NCBI RefSeq assembly: GCF_003116585.1
Contig: NZ_QEHM01000007.1
Span: 248,001-312,000 of the forward strand
From: Albibacillus kandeliae
GTDB taxonomy: Bacteria > Pseudomonadota > Alphaproteobacteria > Rhodobacterales > Rhodobacteraceae
DNA length: 64,000 bases
Reading direction: 5' to 3'
Shown: piece after piece, positions 1 to 8,453 of the stretch
Numbering within the stretch: the first letter of the stretch is position 1
Layout of the letters: each line of letters opens with the position of its first letter
The notes under the pieces: generated by a model
What the model was told of the DNA's origin: nothing
Database searches by the model: none
What the model saw: the letters and a program-made list of their open reading frames with translations, nothing else
Program-made: the position numbers and the translations under genes

Positions 1-511
1 AGTATTGCCCGAGGTTCCCGATGACGGTCCCACCGGCGGCAATCGCCGCCTTGGTGTTCTCGAAGGCCGCTGGAAAACCGAGAACGAAATCGCCGAAGTG
101 CGCCGCGACCGGGGCCGAGTTGGCGAGCCTCGCGAAATCCTCGGGGCCTGCAAGGATCATGCCGGTGCCACGGGTGGCGCGGGCGCGCAGGGCGCGGGGC
201 ACCGCCATCGACCAGTCGAGGCAGAGGCCATAGCGGTCGACCGTCACCCCGCGCTTGTCGCAGGCCGCCCAGATCTCGGCATAGGCGCGGCAGCTTTTCT
301 CAGGGTCGCGATAACCCAGCTGGGCATGCTGCATGACGCGCCCCTCGGCCATGCAGCGCAGCTTGTAGGCGTGTTCGCTGGTTTCGCCCACCTGCGCGAG
401 AAAGGCAGACGGACCAACCGACCAGTCCCGCGCGGCAGCCGCACCCTCTGCGAGGAGTTCACGCCCCGTCGGCAGGGACTCGACGGGGAGGAGGGGGCTC
501 GAGAGGGTCAT
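1..511 (-). CDS. Unrecognised conserved-looking protein, 5' part only
   Basis: The first 170 codons of a gene that leaves the window on the left. The ATG at 509-511 overlaps the TGA of the sulfatase gene (508-510) as ATGA, so it is translationally coupled and probably the last or a late gene of that operon. The protein begins MTLSSPLLPVESL, contains GRVMQHAQLGYRDP, and the visible part ends in VIGNLGQY. The last motif and the alternation of helices and short strands faintly recall the TIM-barrel subunit of B12-dependent mutases such as glutamate mutase E, but I cannot support that. Seen: an open coupled frame with normal codon use. Inferred: a role linked to the sulfatase. Confidence 0.6.
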   Translation of the reverse strand, partial: MTLSSPLLPVESLPTGRELLAEGAAAARDWSVGPSAFLAQVGETSEHAYKLRCMAEGRVMQHAQLGYRDPEKSCRAYAEIWAACDKRGVTVDRYGLCLDWSMAVPRALRARATRGTGMILAGPEDFARLANSAPVAAHFGDFVLGFPAAFENTKAAIAAGGTVIGNLGQY

Positions 512-1986
512 GCGCTGGTCAGCAACTGGGGCATGTCGGAATGCAGCTGGGGCGGCCAGTGGTGGCCGCGCTGGCTCGACAGATCGCGGTTGCGGCGGGG
601 CCCAGCCTCCTTGGCGGGGAGCCCCGTCAGCTGGCCCTCGGTCAGCCAGTCGAGATCGCTGCCGTAGAGCTCCGCGATCAGCAGCTCCGTCAACCGGGCG
701 AGCGTTTCGGCATGTTCGGGGGCCTTCGCCAGATCGTGGGATTCGGTCGGGTCGGCCTCAAGGTCGAAGAGTTGCCGCACGTTGCCGACCGGGTAGTAGA
801 TCAGCTTGAACCTTGCGTCCCTGACCATACGGGTCGCGCCATCACTGGTGCCGAATTCGCCGTAGACCGTCGCGCGCGGGTCCGGACCTACCATCGGCCT
901 CCCGTCGGCAGTGTCGGGAACCTCCAGCCCGGCGAGCGACAAGAGCGTCGGCATGACATCGGCAAGGGTGACGAGACGGTCCTCCTCGGTGCCGACCCCG
1001 ATATCGGTATCGCAGGGACGACCGAGCAGGATCATCGGGACGTTCACCGAACCCTGGTAGAACAGGCTCTTGGCCCAGAGCCCGTGGTCGCCAAGCATGT
1101 CGCCGTGATCGGAGGTGAAGAGGATGATGGTATTGTCCAGCAGCATCTCTTCGCGGAGCGTGCCGATAACCAGCCGGAGCTGGTGGTCGATATGGGTGCA
1201 GAGCGCGTAGAAGGCGCGGCGGATCGCGGCGATCTGGGCGGGTGAGTACTTTTCGCCGCGGGCCCGCTTGGACGAGACCGCGAAAGGCAGGTCCTGAGTC
1301 TCGGCCCAGTCGTCCGATAGCGGAGAGTCGATCTCGACGTCCCGGTACATGTCCAGGTAAGCCTGCAACGGCACCAACGGGGGGTGCGGGTGGCGGTAGG
1401 ACAGGTACCAGAAACCGGGGCGCTTGGGATCGCGCCGCTTGATCTGGCGGATCATCTGCTGGGTGGCCCAGTTGGTCACGTGGAGATCCTCGGGCAGATG
1501 CCAGGGCCTGTGCACGTAGCCGTCGGTGCTCATCCCGTGATCGAACTGCTGGCCCGGGTAGCCCTTGTCGCCGAGCCAGATCTCGTAGTCATCCATCACC
1601 CCGTACTGCGCGCGCCCTTCTTCCTCGAGCTGCACGTCGTCAAAGCCGATGCGGTCCCGCTGGGGAAACACATGCAGCTTGCCGACACCCTGGGTCTGGT
1701 AACCCGCGGCCGAGAAGGCCGCGGCCAGTGTTTCGGCGGGCATGGCGAGTTGGTCATCATACACCCGGTCGCCGTGACGGCGCGGCGAGGCGCCGGTCAT
1801 CAGCGTGCGCCGGGCCGGCACACAGATCGGGCACTCGCTCTGGGCGTTGGTAAAGCGCGTGCCGTTGCGGCAGAGCTCGTCCAGCGTCGGGGTCTGGATG
1901 ACCGGGTGGCCCGCGGCCCCAAGAAGGTGACCGGGCCACTGGTCGACGGTGATGAGGAGGATGTTCGGACGGTCTGTCCCTGTCAT
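508..1986 (-). CDS. Sulfatase (formylglycine-dependent, alkaline phosphatase superfamily)
   Basis: A 492-residue sulfatase. The N-terminus NILLITVDQ supplies the first metal-binding Asp (D15). C55 in CVPARRTLMTG is the C-x-P-x-R signature whose Cys is oxidised to formylglycine, so the host needs a formylglycine-generating enzyme or anaerobic maturase elsewhere. SDHGDMLGDHG near the middle carries further metal ligands. There is no signal peptide, so it should act in the cytoplasm on an imported sulfate ester, as choline-sulfatase and phosphonate monoester hydrolase relatives do. It lies 3 bp after the GntR regulator gene and overlaps the next gene by 4 bp. Substrate unknown; the amino acid ABC transporter opposite is a candidate supplier. 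Confidence 0.9.
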   Translation of the reverse strand: MTGTDRPNILLITVDQWPGHLLGAAGHPVIQTPTLDELCRNGTRFTNAQSECPICVPARRTLMTGASPRRHGDRVYDDQLAMPAETLAAAFSAAGYQTQGVGKLHVFPQRDRIGFDDVQLEEEGRAQYGVMDDYEIWLGDKGYPGQQFDHGMSTDGYVHRPWHLPEDLHVTNWATQQMIRQIKRRDPKRPGFWYLSYRHPHPPLVPLQAYLDMYRDVEIDSPLSDDWAETQDLPFAVSSKRARGEKYSPAQIAAIRRAFYALCTHIDHQLRLVIGTLREEMLLDNTIILFTSDHGDMLGDHGLWAKSLFYQGSVNVPMILLGRPCDTDIGVGTEEDRLVTLADVMPTLLSLAGLEVPDTADGRPMVGPDPRATVYGEFGTSDGATRMVRDARFKLIYYPVGNVRQLFDLEADPTESHDLAKAPEHAETLARLTELLIAELYGSDLDWLTEGQLTGLPAKEAGPRRNRDLSSQRGHHWPPQLHSDMPQLLTSA

Positions 1987-1989
1987 GGT

Positions 1990-2691
1990 CTACTGGCCTT
2001 GCTTCAGTTGGTCCCGCTCGCGCAGGAAGGCTTCGGTCCTGCTGAAACCGCGCACCATGTGGTCGCGGATTTCCGAGATCATGAGGTCGAGGTCCGTCCC
2101 CTGGGCCAGCGCGACATAGCGCGCATGACCCTCGGGCAGGGGGCCTCGCCGTCCGTGGGCGCGGTGGTGCGCGGCCCAGTAGAGCTGCAGCTTGCCACGC
2201 ATCCCGTTCCAGACCCCCAGCAGCAGGGAATGACCGCAGGCCTCGTAGACGTGGCTGTGCAGGGCCAGTTCGTCGACGATGCTGGATTCGTCGTCGCCCT
2301 CGGCGATGCTGGCAAGCAGCCGGTCGTGACGGCGGTTCAATTCCTCGAAGTAGGCGGCGTCGCGCTTTTCCCAGAGCTGGCGGAAGGCGAAGATTTCGAG
2401 CTCGGTGCGCAACGAGAAGATCTCGTTCACCTCGTCGAGGGACAGGTCGACCACATGGGTACCCGTATACGGGATGGTGACCAGCAGGCCTTCCTTGATC
2501 AGGTCGCCCAATGCCTCCCGCAGCGGGCCACGGCTGACGCCGAAGGTGCGCGCCATGTCGGACTCCACGATCGGCGTGCCGGGCGCGAGTTCGCCGCTGA
2601 TGATCGACCCGCGCAGGGCCTCGACGATCTGCTCGCGAAAGGTGCGGCGCGCCAGCACTCCCATCCCCGGTTTGGTCTCCACCGTACTCAT
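1990..2691 (-). CDS. GntR/FadR (FCD) family transcriptional regulator
   Basis: A 233-residue repressor with an N-terminal winged helix (about residues 15-80; the recognition segment SDMARTFGVSRGPLREALGD is typical of GntR) and a C-terminal all-helical FCD ligand domain (about 90-225). The start at 2691 is preceded by GGAGGA 4 nt upstream; an ATG further upstream lacks such a site. FCD regulators usually sense small carboxylic or amino acids. It is divergent from the ABC transporter at 2885 and upstream of the sulfatase, so it probably controls both arms through the palindrome at 2801-2816. Confidence 0.92.
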   Translation of the reverse strand: MSTVETKPGMGVLARRTFREQIVEALRGSIISGELAPGTPIVESDMARTFGVSRGPLREALGDLIKEGLLVTIPYTGTHVVDLSLDEVNEIFSLRTELEIFAFRQLWEKRDAAYFEELNRRHDRLLASIAEGDDESSIVDELALHSHVYEACGHSLLLGVWNGMRGKLQLYWAAHHRAHGRRGPLPEGHARYVALAQGTDLDLMISEIRDHMVRGFSRTEAFLRERDQLKQGQ

Positions 2692-2800
2692 GGCTCCTCC
2701 GTGCCCAGCTGTAGTGCCCAAAATTGGCTCTCCTCCCAATGCGCTAGCAGAAGTTGACGGGCGGATCTCAGTTTTTTGTTGATTACATTCCGATTGCGGT

Positions 2801-2816
2801 TGATTGTCAACAATCA
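2801..2816. promoter_or_regulatory. Candidate GntR/FCD operator
   Basis: TGATTGTCAACAATCA is an inverted repeat of two perfect 7-bp arms around a 2-bp centre, lying in the divergent gap between the GntR gene and the ABC operon. The core TTGTcaACAA fits the TTGT-nn-ACAA type of site used by FadR/VanR-class regulators. The gap is locally AT-rich around 2770-2820, suiting promoters on both strands. Confidence 0.6.
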
Positions 2817-2884
2817 GCGATCATCGGTCAACGACTCTGAGGTTCGCGACCAAGAATCAAGCAATCAACCAACAGGAAAGTCCC

Positions 2885-3715
2885 ATGATCTCACGACGCA
2901 GAATGATGCAGACGATAGCCGCCACCGCTCTGAGCCTTGGCGTCGCGCTCCCGGCGGTTGCGCAGACCGCTCTGGAAACCGTCACCCAGCGCGGCACGCT
3001 GCGGGTCGGGATGGCGGCGGCGGACCCGTGGTTCTACAAGGACCCGATCTCGGAGAAATGGACCGGCGTCGGCGTTCAGATGGGGCAGGCGATGGCCGAA
3101 GAACTGGGCGTGACCTTTGAGCCGGTCGAAACGACCTGGGCGAATTCCGTCGCCGCGATCCAGGCCGGACAGATCGACCTGATGTTCGTCCTCGACGCCA
3201 CCGACGAGCGGAAGAAGGCAATCGATTTCCCGGATCACCCGCTGTTCTACTATGCCATGGGTGCGCTGATCCAGGATGGCATGGAGATCTCCGACTGGCA
3301 GGACCTGAACGTCGAAGGCACCACCGTCGGTGTGACGCTGGGCACCACGGTCGACCGGCTGCTGACCGAGACCCTGCCGAACGCCAAGATCGAGCGCTTT
3401 GCCTCGAACGACGAGGCCGTGGCCGCCTTTGCCTCTCGCCGCGTGGACGCGGTATCGCAGTTCCACCCGGCGCTGATCGTACAGGTGTCGCGCATCGGGA
3501 CCGGCAGCGTCGTGCTGCCCAAGCCGATCCACGCTGTTCCCACCTCGGTCGGCCTTCCCAAGGCGGCGGATCCTTCGTTCAAGGACTGGGTGAACGACTT
3601 CATCACCAAGTCCTACGAGAGTGGCAAGACCACCGAGATCTTCGAGGCCTACATCAAGACCAAGGGCATCGACCCGGCGAAGGTGCCGGGGCTGGTCAAG
3701 GAAAACTGGAACTGA
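2885..3715 (+). CDS. Amino acid-type ABC transporter substrate-binding protein (family 3)
   Basis: A 276-residue periplasmic binding protein. The start at 2885 follows AGGAAAGTCCC and gives a clean signal peptide (MISRRRMMQTIAATALSLGVALPAVAQ; the RRR could make it Tat-exported). The mature part begins with ETVTQRGTLRVGMAAADPWF, the usual opening of solute-binding protein family 3, followed by the two-lobed fold (VGVTLGTTVDRLL begins the second lobe). It is the first gene of the operon with two permeases, an ATPase and an aminotransferase-like gene. The ligand is probably a polar amino acid or a similar zwitterion; the sulfatase opposite would allow a sulfated one. Confidence 0.92.
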   Translation: MISRRRMMQTIAATALSLGVALPAVAQTALETVTQRGTLRVGMAAADPWFYKDPISEKWTGVGVQMGQAMAEELGVTFEPVETTWANSVAAIQAGQIDLMFVLDATDERKKAIDFPDHPLFYYAMGALIQDGMEISDWQDLNVEGTTVGVTLGTTVDRLLTETLPNAKIERFASNDEAVAAFASRRVDAVSQFHPALIVQVSRIGTGSVVLPKPIHAVPTSVGLPKAADPSFKDWVNDFITKSYESGKTTEIFEAYIKTKGIDPAKVPGLVKENWN

Positions 3716-3763
3716 TGCCTTGGACCGCCGGGCCCGATGCGGCCTGACGGACGCTTGAGACAT

Positions 3764-3785
3764 CGCGTCGCCCCCGGGCGGCGCG
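3764..3785 (+). other. Intercistronic stem-loop after the binding-protein gene
   Basis: CGCGTCGCCC and GGGCGGCGCG pair over 10 bp (one G-T wobble) around a 2-nt loop in the 88-bp gap between the binding protein and the first permease. There is no T-run. It probably protects the upstream mRNA or partly terminates, so that the binding protein is made in excess. Confidence 0.6.
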
Positions 3786-3803
3786 AGACAAGCAGGAGAC
3801 ACG

Positions 3804-4469
3804 ATGCAGCAATATGAGTGGGACTTCGGAGCGGTGCTGGCCTATTGGCCGATGCTGTTGCAGGGGTTGTGGGGCACGGTCGCGATCTCGGTTCTCGCGA
3901 TCATCCTCGGGATCCTTGGGGGCGGGCTGGTCGCGACGCTGCGAATGTCGCGCCACACGCCGCTGCGGGTGATCGGCACCATCTACGTGGAGTTCTACCG
4001 CAACACGCCGGGCATCGTGCACTTCTTCTGGGTCTACTATGCGCTGCCGGTGGTAGCCAACGTGAACCTCGGACCGCTGGAGGCCGCGATCATCGCCTTG
4101 GCGACACAGTCGAGCGCCTTCTACGCCGAGGTCCTGCGCGGCGGCATCCAGTCCATTGGCAAGGGACAGTGGGAAGGCGCGACCGCGCTCGGGATGTCGC
4201 ATACCGAGGCCCTGCGCCGGATCATCGTGCCGCAGGCGGCCCGCCGGATGGTCGCGCCCTTCGTCGAACGCTCGTTCGAGATCATCAAAACCTCGTCGCT
4301 GGCCTCTACCTTGGCCTATGGAGAACTGCTCTACCAAGGCATGCAGGTCGCCTCGATCACCTACCGGCCGCTCGAGACCTATACCTTGCTGGCCCTGATC
4401 TACTTCCTGCTGCTCTACCTGCTCTCGTCGCTGGCCAAGCTGGCCGAAGACCGGCTTCAGGAGGTCTGA
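3804..4469 (+). CDS. Amino acid ABC transporter permease 1 (HisM/GlnP type)
   Basis: A 221-residue inner membrane permease, the usual length for the polar amino acid family. Hydrophobic segments run through the protein, and the cytoplasmic EAA loop is visible as GQWEGATALGMSHTEALRRI, which contacts the ATPase. The start at 3804 is preceded by AGGAGAC. It forms a heterodimer with the next gene, 3 bp downstream. FYRNTPGIVHFFWVYYALP is the conserved segment of this family. Confidence 0.93.
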   Translation: MQQYEWDFGAVLAYWPMLLQGLWGTVAISVLAIILGILGGGLVATLRMSRHTPLRVIGTIYVEFYRNTPGIVHFFWVYYALPVVANVNLGPLEAAIIALATQSSAFYAEVLRGGIQSIGKGQWEGATALGMSHTEALRRIIVPQAARRMVAPFVERSFEIIKTSSLASTLAYGELLYQGMQVASITYRPLETYTLLALIYFLLLYLLSSLAKLAEDRLQEV

Positions 4470-4472
4470 GAC

Positions 4473-5138
4473 ATGGGATACCAGTTCGATTTCTCGATGG
4501 TCATCAAGATCCTGCCGGTGCTCTGGCGCGGGGTGATTGTAACCGTTGAACTCACGATCGCCTGCCTTGCGGTCGGCCTGATCCTCGGCTTCTTCGTGGC
4601 CCTCCTGCGGGTTTCGCCTGCAGCGCCGCTGCGCTTTGTCGGGCGGGCCTTTGTCGAGATTTTCCGCAACATCCCGGCGCTGATTCAGCTGATCTGGTTT
4701 TTTTACGCCTTTCCCATCGTGATCGGCGCCCAGCTCTCGCCCTTTGTGGCGGCAGTGCTGGGGATCAGCCTGAACACGGCCGCCTTTTCGGCCGAAATCT
4801 ACCGCTCGGGGATCCAGTCGATCGAGCGGGGGCAGTGGGAAGGCGCCATGGCCATCGGGATGAGCCGGGCGGCCACCTTCCGGCGCGTGGTGCTGCCACA
4901 GGTGTTCCGCCGGATGCTCCCCGCCTTTACCAACCGCGCGGTGGAAGTCGCCAAGGTGACCTCGCTCGCCTCGGTGCTGAGCGTGCACGAACTGATGTAC
5001 CAGGGGCGGGTGCTGTCCTCGACATTCTACCGCCCGCTCGAGATCCTGACGACGGTGGGCCTTGTCTACCTTGTCATGATTTACCCGATGACATGGGCCT
5101 CGGCCGCGATGGAGCGCCGGATGCGGCGCCGGGCATGA
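4473..5138 (+). CDS. Amino acid ABC transporter permease 2 (HisM/GlnP type)
   Basis: A 221-residue partner of the preceding permease and clearly its paralogue (FRNIPALIQLIWFFYAFP and the EAA loop EGAMAIGMSRAATFRRV). It lies 3 bp after the first permease and its TGA overlaps an ATG (5135-5138), although the ATPase more likely starts further down at 5174. It would complete the membrane channel of this importer. Confidence 0.93.
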   Translation: MGYQFDFSMVIKILPVLWRGVIVTVELTIACLAVGLILGFFVALLRVSPAAPLRFVGRAFVEIFRNIPALIQLIWFFYAFPIVIGAQLSPFVAAVLGISLNTAAFSAEIYRSGIQSIERGQWEGAMAIGMSRAATFRRVVLPQVFRRMLPAFTNRAVEVAKVTSLASVLSVHELMYQGRVLSSTFYRPLEILTTVGLVYLVMIYPMTWASAAMERRMRRRA

Positions 5139-5173
5139 GGACCGAGATGACAGACAAAGCCGGAGAGACGACG

Positions 5174-5983
5174 ATGAACGACACACCCACGCCAGACACC
5201 GGAGCGCCGATCCTGCGCAGCGTCGGCCTACGCAAGTCGTTCGGGAGCCTTGATGTCCTCAAGGGCATCGACCTTGACGTGAAGCGCGGCGACCGGATCG
5301 CCATCATCGGCGGATCGGGGTCGGGCAAGAGCACCCTTTTGCGCTGCCTCAACTTCATGGAGCGTCCGACAGGTGGGCAGGTGATCCTCGACGGAGAGCG
5401 GATCGGTGACGCGCGCGTCGCGAAGGACGGCAGCGAGACCATCACCTATCGCGAGCGCGACCTGATGGCCGTCCGCAAGCGCGTCGGCATGGTGTTCCAG
5501 CAGTTCAACCTGTTTCCCCACATGAGCACGGTCGAGAACGTCATGGAGGGGCTGGTGACGGTCCTGCGCAGGCCCAAGGCCGAAGCGCGCGAGCGGGCGG
5601 CGCAGGAACTGGCCCGCGTCGGCCTCGGCGACAAGCTCGATGTCTATCCCGGCCGTCTCTCGGGCGGACAGCAGCAGCGCGTCGCCATTGCCCGCGCCTT
5701 GGCGATGGATCCCGAGGTCCTGTTGTTCGACGAACCGACTTCGTCGCTCGACCCCGAGTTGGTGGGGGAGGTGCTGCGCACCATCCTGTCGCTGGCTGAG
5801 GACGGGCGCACCATGTTGCTGGTCACGCACGAGCTGGGCTTTGCCTATCGCTTCGCCACCCACGTCATCTACCTCAGCGATGGTGTCGTGCACGAGACCG
5901 GCACCGCCGAAGAGGTCTTCCGCAATCCGCAACGCGACAAGACGCGCGCCTTCATCGCGCGGTCTTCCGAATTCTCACTCTGA
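5174..5983 (+). CDS. Amino acid ABC transporter ATP-binding protein
   Basis: A 269-residue ATPase with Walker A GGSGSGKS, Q-loop FQQFNLFPH, signature LSGGQQQR, Walker B LLFDEPTSSLDPE and the switch His in LLVTHE. I chose the start at 5174 because GGAGAG lies 6 nt upstream and the protein then has normal length; ATGs at 5135 and 5147 are possible. An insert between Walker A and the Q-loop (DARVAKDGSETITYRERDL) is longer than in GlnQ and resembles the ectoine/hydroxyectoine EhuA and histidine HisP branch. It powers the two upstream permeases. Confidence 0.93.
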   Translation: MNDTPTPDTGAPILRSVGLRKSFGSLDVLKGIDLDVKRGDRIAIIGGSGSGKSTLLRCLNFMERPTGGQVILDGERIGDARVAKDGSETITYRERDLMAVRKRVGMVFQQFNLFPHMSTVENVMEGLVTVLRRPKAEARERAAQELARVGLGDKLDVYPGRLSGGQQQRVAIARALAMDPEVLLFDEPTSSLDPELVGEVLRTILSLAEDGRTMLLVTHELGFAYRFATHVIYLSDGVVHETGTAEEVFRNPQRDKTRAFIARSSEFSL

Positions 5984-6009
5984 GTCAACGTCCGACAGAA
6001 AGGCACCCC

Positions 6010-6927
6010 ATGACTTCCGCTTCCAGCGCCCAGGCCTATGACGGCGATCCCCGCAACGACGACGCCCTGGTCTACGTGAATGGCGAGTTCGTTCACCGCG
6101 ACAAGGCGTCCGTCTCCATCTTCGACGCCGGCTTCGTGCTGGGCGACGGGATCTGGGAGGGGTTGCGGCTGGTGAACGGCAAGCTCCTGTCGCTCGACCT
6201 GCACATGGATCGTCTGTTCGAAGGCGCGCGGGCGATCTCGCTCGACATCGGGATGACCCGCGAGGAGGTGGCGCAGGCGGTTCTGGACACCTGCGCAAAG
6301 AACGGGTTCATCGATGACACCCACATCCGGCTGATGATCACGCGCGGGCGCAAGACCACGCCGAACCAGGATCCGCGCTTCATGGCATCGGGGGCGACGG
6401 TGGTGATTGTGGCCGAACTGAAGAAGCCGCGCGCGACCTTCGCCGAGAAGGGCCTGACGCTCTTCACCTCGACCTTCCGATGCTCGACCCCGGACGTGTT
6501 TGACCTGCGCCTGAATTCGCACAGCCGCCTCAACCTGATCCAGGCGCTGATCCAGGCCATCGCGGCGGGTGCGGACGAGGCGCTGATGCTGGACCAGCGC
6601 GGCATGGTCGCAAGCTGCAACTCGACGAACTTCTTCATTGTGCGCAAGGGCGAACTCTGGACCTCGCCGGGGCTCTATTCGTTCAACGGGATCACCCGGG
6701 GTCATGTGTTCGACCTCTGGGGCGAACGGATCGGCACGGCGCAGATGAAGGACTTTACGCTGGCGCAAACCTATTCGGCCGACGAGGCTTTCGTGACTGG
6801 AACGCTCGGCGGGATCACCCCGGTGACCAAGATCGACGGTCACATTATCGGCGATGGCAAACCCGGCCCGATGACGCGCGAAGCCACGAAAGTCTACTGG
6901 GACTGGGTCCGCAGCAGCTGCGCCTGA
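6010..6927 (+). CDS. Class IV aminotransferase-like protein lacking the usual PLP lysine
   Basis: A 305-residue fold-type IV protein, as in branched-chain and D-amino acid aminotransferases and aminodeoxychorismate lyase. Family landmarks are present: VYVNGEFVHRDKASVSIFDAGF near the N-terminus and a PLP-phosphate region near NGITRGHV. In the family the Schiff-base Lys sits two residues before the Asn of K-x-L-N. Here the stretch is H171-S172-R173-L174-N175, so Ser stands where Lys is expected. Either it is not a PLP aminotransferase or another residue takes over. It is 26 bp after the ATPase gene and probably the last gene of the transporter operon, so it should act on the imported compound. 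Confidence 0.85.
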   Translation: MTSASSAQAYDGDPRNDDALVYVNGEFVHRDKASVSIFDAGFVLGDGIWEGLRLVNGKLLSLDLHMDRLFEGARAISLDIGMTREEVAQAVLDTCAKNGFIDDTHIRLMITRGRKTTPNQDPRFMASGATVVIVAELKKPRATFAEKGLTLFTSTFRCSTPDVFDLRLNSHSRLNLIQALIQAIAAGADEALMLDQRGMVASCNSTNFFIVRKGELWTSPGLYSFNGITRGHVFDLWGERIGTAQMKDFTLAQTYSADEAFVTGTLGGITPVTKIDGHIIGDGKPGPMTREATKVYWDWVRSSCA

Positions 6928-6963
6928 GCGCGGTCAGCAGGTATCGCTTGAGTGACGGATTTG

Positions 6964-6986
6964 CCGGGGAGGTTGGTCTTCCCCGG
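6964..6986 (+). terminator. Hairpin at the end of the ABC/aminotransferase operon
   Basis: CCGGGGA (6964-6970) and TCCCCGG (6980-6986) form a 7-bp stem with a 9-nt loop, 37 bp after the aminotransferase-like stop. No T-run follows, so termination strength is uncertain. Confidence 0.45.
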
Positions 6987-7076
6987 TGAGGCCGTAGTGA
7001 CAGGTTCAGCTGCCAGAAGGTTAGCCACCACAAAGCGCATAATGAGAGTTATGTTAAGGCTTAATTGTCTGCGCGA

Positions 7077-7108
7077 GAAAGCCCGCACGACCTACGCGGG
7101 CCTCTCTA
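7077..7108 (-). terminator. Terminator of the TRAP operon (minus strand)
   Basis: GCCCGC (7081-7086) and GCGGGC (7096-7101) form a stem with a 9-nt loop, 8 bp after the DctM stop. On the minus strand the stem is followed by TTTCTCGC, a weak T-run, and the outer bases (GAGA/TCTC) extend pairing. Confidence 0.6.
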
Positions 7109-7115
7109 AGTGCCG

Positions 7116-8453
7116 TTATCGGCCCAGGTACTCCGGGAGCCACAGCGTGATGCCGGGAAAGACGATGATTAGCCCAAGCGCAATAAGCTGCAGCACCACG
7201 AAGGGGATCACGCCCTTGTAGATCGTGGTGATCGGCACGTCCTTGGCGATCCCCCTGAGATAGAACAGCGCATAGCCGAAAGGCGGTGTCAGGAAGGATG
7301 TCTGCAGGTTCACCGCCAGCGCGATGGCGAACCATGCCAGCACCTCATCCTTTGGCAGCCCGAAATCGAGCCCTGTGATGACGGGCGCAACGATGGGCAC
7401 AACCACCAGAGTGATCTCGACCCACTCCAGGAAGAAGCCCAGCAGGAATACCACGAACATGATCAGGAGGAGCGACGCATAGGGGCTCGCCCCCTCCAGC
7501 GCGAAGAGGTCGACGATCATCTTGTCGCCGCCGAGCTTGCGGAAGACGAGGCTGAAAATGGTCGCGCCGATCATCACGAAGACGATCATGGCGGTAGTGC
7601 GGGTGCTGTCGGACAGCGCCTGCCCAAGCGTGCGCCAGTCCAGCCGCCGCGAGAGCAGAGCCAGCAGCATGGCACCGGCGGCACCGATGGCGGCGGACTC
7701 GGTCGGGGTAGCGACACCCGCGACGATGGTGCCAAGCACCGAGAGGATCAGGACGATGGGCAAAACGAGGTCGAAGGCCAGCCGGCTCACCACCTCGCCA
7801 AGGCCCGAGGGCGCTTCCTGCGCAATCGGCGGCATCCGCTCGGGAGAGCGCAGGACGATCAGGATCAGGTACCCGAGGTACAGCGCTGCAAGAAGCAGGC
7901 CCGGCCCGACCGCGCCGATGAACAGGCTGCCGACGGAGATCGACAGCTGGTCGCCAAGGATGATCAGCATGACGCTCGGCGGGATCAGGATGCCGAGCGT
8001 CCCGCTTGCCGCGATCAGCCCGGTCGAGACCTTGGGGTCGTAGCCGTTCTGCAGCATCGGCGGGAGCGCCATCATGCCCATCAGCACAACGGACGCGCCG
8101 ATGATGCCCGTGGAGGCCGCCATGATCACGCCGATCAGCGCCACCGCGAAGGCATATCCCCCGGGCAGACTGCGGAACAGAGTGGCGAGCGAGCGCAGCA
8201 AACGCTCGGCCACGCCTGATCGTTCGAGCATCAGGCCCATGAAAACGAAGAGCGGGATGGCGATCAGCAGCCAGTTGGTGAGGACCCCGGAAAAGATCCG
8301 CTGCACGCCGATGGAGAGGAACAGCACGGGGATGTCGGCAGCAAAGGCAAAGATGATACCCACGCCTGCCAACACGAAGGCCACCGGGTAACCGGCAAAG
8401 ATGCCCGCCATCAGGCCAAGCAGCATGGCGATGGGCCAGATGAAGTCGTTCAT
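7116..8453 (-). CDS. dctM: TRAP transporter large permease (DctM)
   Basis: A 445-residue membrane protein of the TRAP DctM/ion transporter superfamily, hydrophobic throughout. It is a Na+-driven symporter subunit that works with the small permease and the periplasmic binding protein. Recognisable segments are GIFAGYPVAFVLAGVGII at the start, AASGTLGILIPPSVMLIILG and PPFGYALFYLRGIAKD. The start at 8453 overlaps the TGA of the DctQ gene (ATGA). The upstream in-frame ATG at 8522 would lie well inside DctQ. Substrates of such systems are usually carboxylates. Confidence 0.95.
   Translation of the reverse strand: MNDFIWPIAMLLGLMAGIFAGYPVAFVLAGVGIIFAFAADIPVLFLSIGVQRIFSGVLTNWLLIAIPLFVFMGLMLERSGVAERLLRSLATLFRSLPGGYAFAVALIGVIMAASTGIIGASVVLMGMMALPPMLQNGYDPKVSTGLIAASGTLGILIPPSVMLIILGDQLSISVGSLFIGAVGPGLLLAALYLGYLILIVLRSPERMPPIAQEAPSGLGEVVSRLAFDLVLPIVLILSVLGTIVAGVATPTESAAIGAAGAMLLALLSRRLDWRTLGQALSDSTRTTAMIVFVMIGATIFSLVFRKLGGDKMIVDLFALEGASPYASLLLIMFVVFLLGFFLEWVEITLVVVPIVAPVITGLDFGLPKDEVLAWFAIALAVNLQTSFLTPPFGYALFYLRGIAKDVPITTIYKGVIPFVVLQLIALGLIIVFPGITLWLPEYLGR

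Noticed and set aside
1384-2757. A 457-codon plus-strand open frame over the sulfatase and GntR genes
   Set aside because: It is a GC-rich antisense shadow; the minus-strand frames have complete families with catalytic residues and ribosome-binding sites.
3696-5186. A 496-codon minus-strand frame over the ABC permeases
   Set aside because: Composition is rich in Arg, His, Gln and Asp as expected for an antisense frame of membrane proteins, without any motif.
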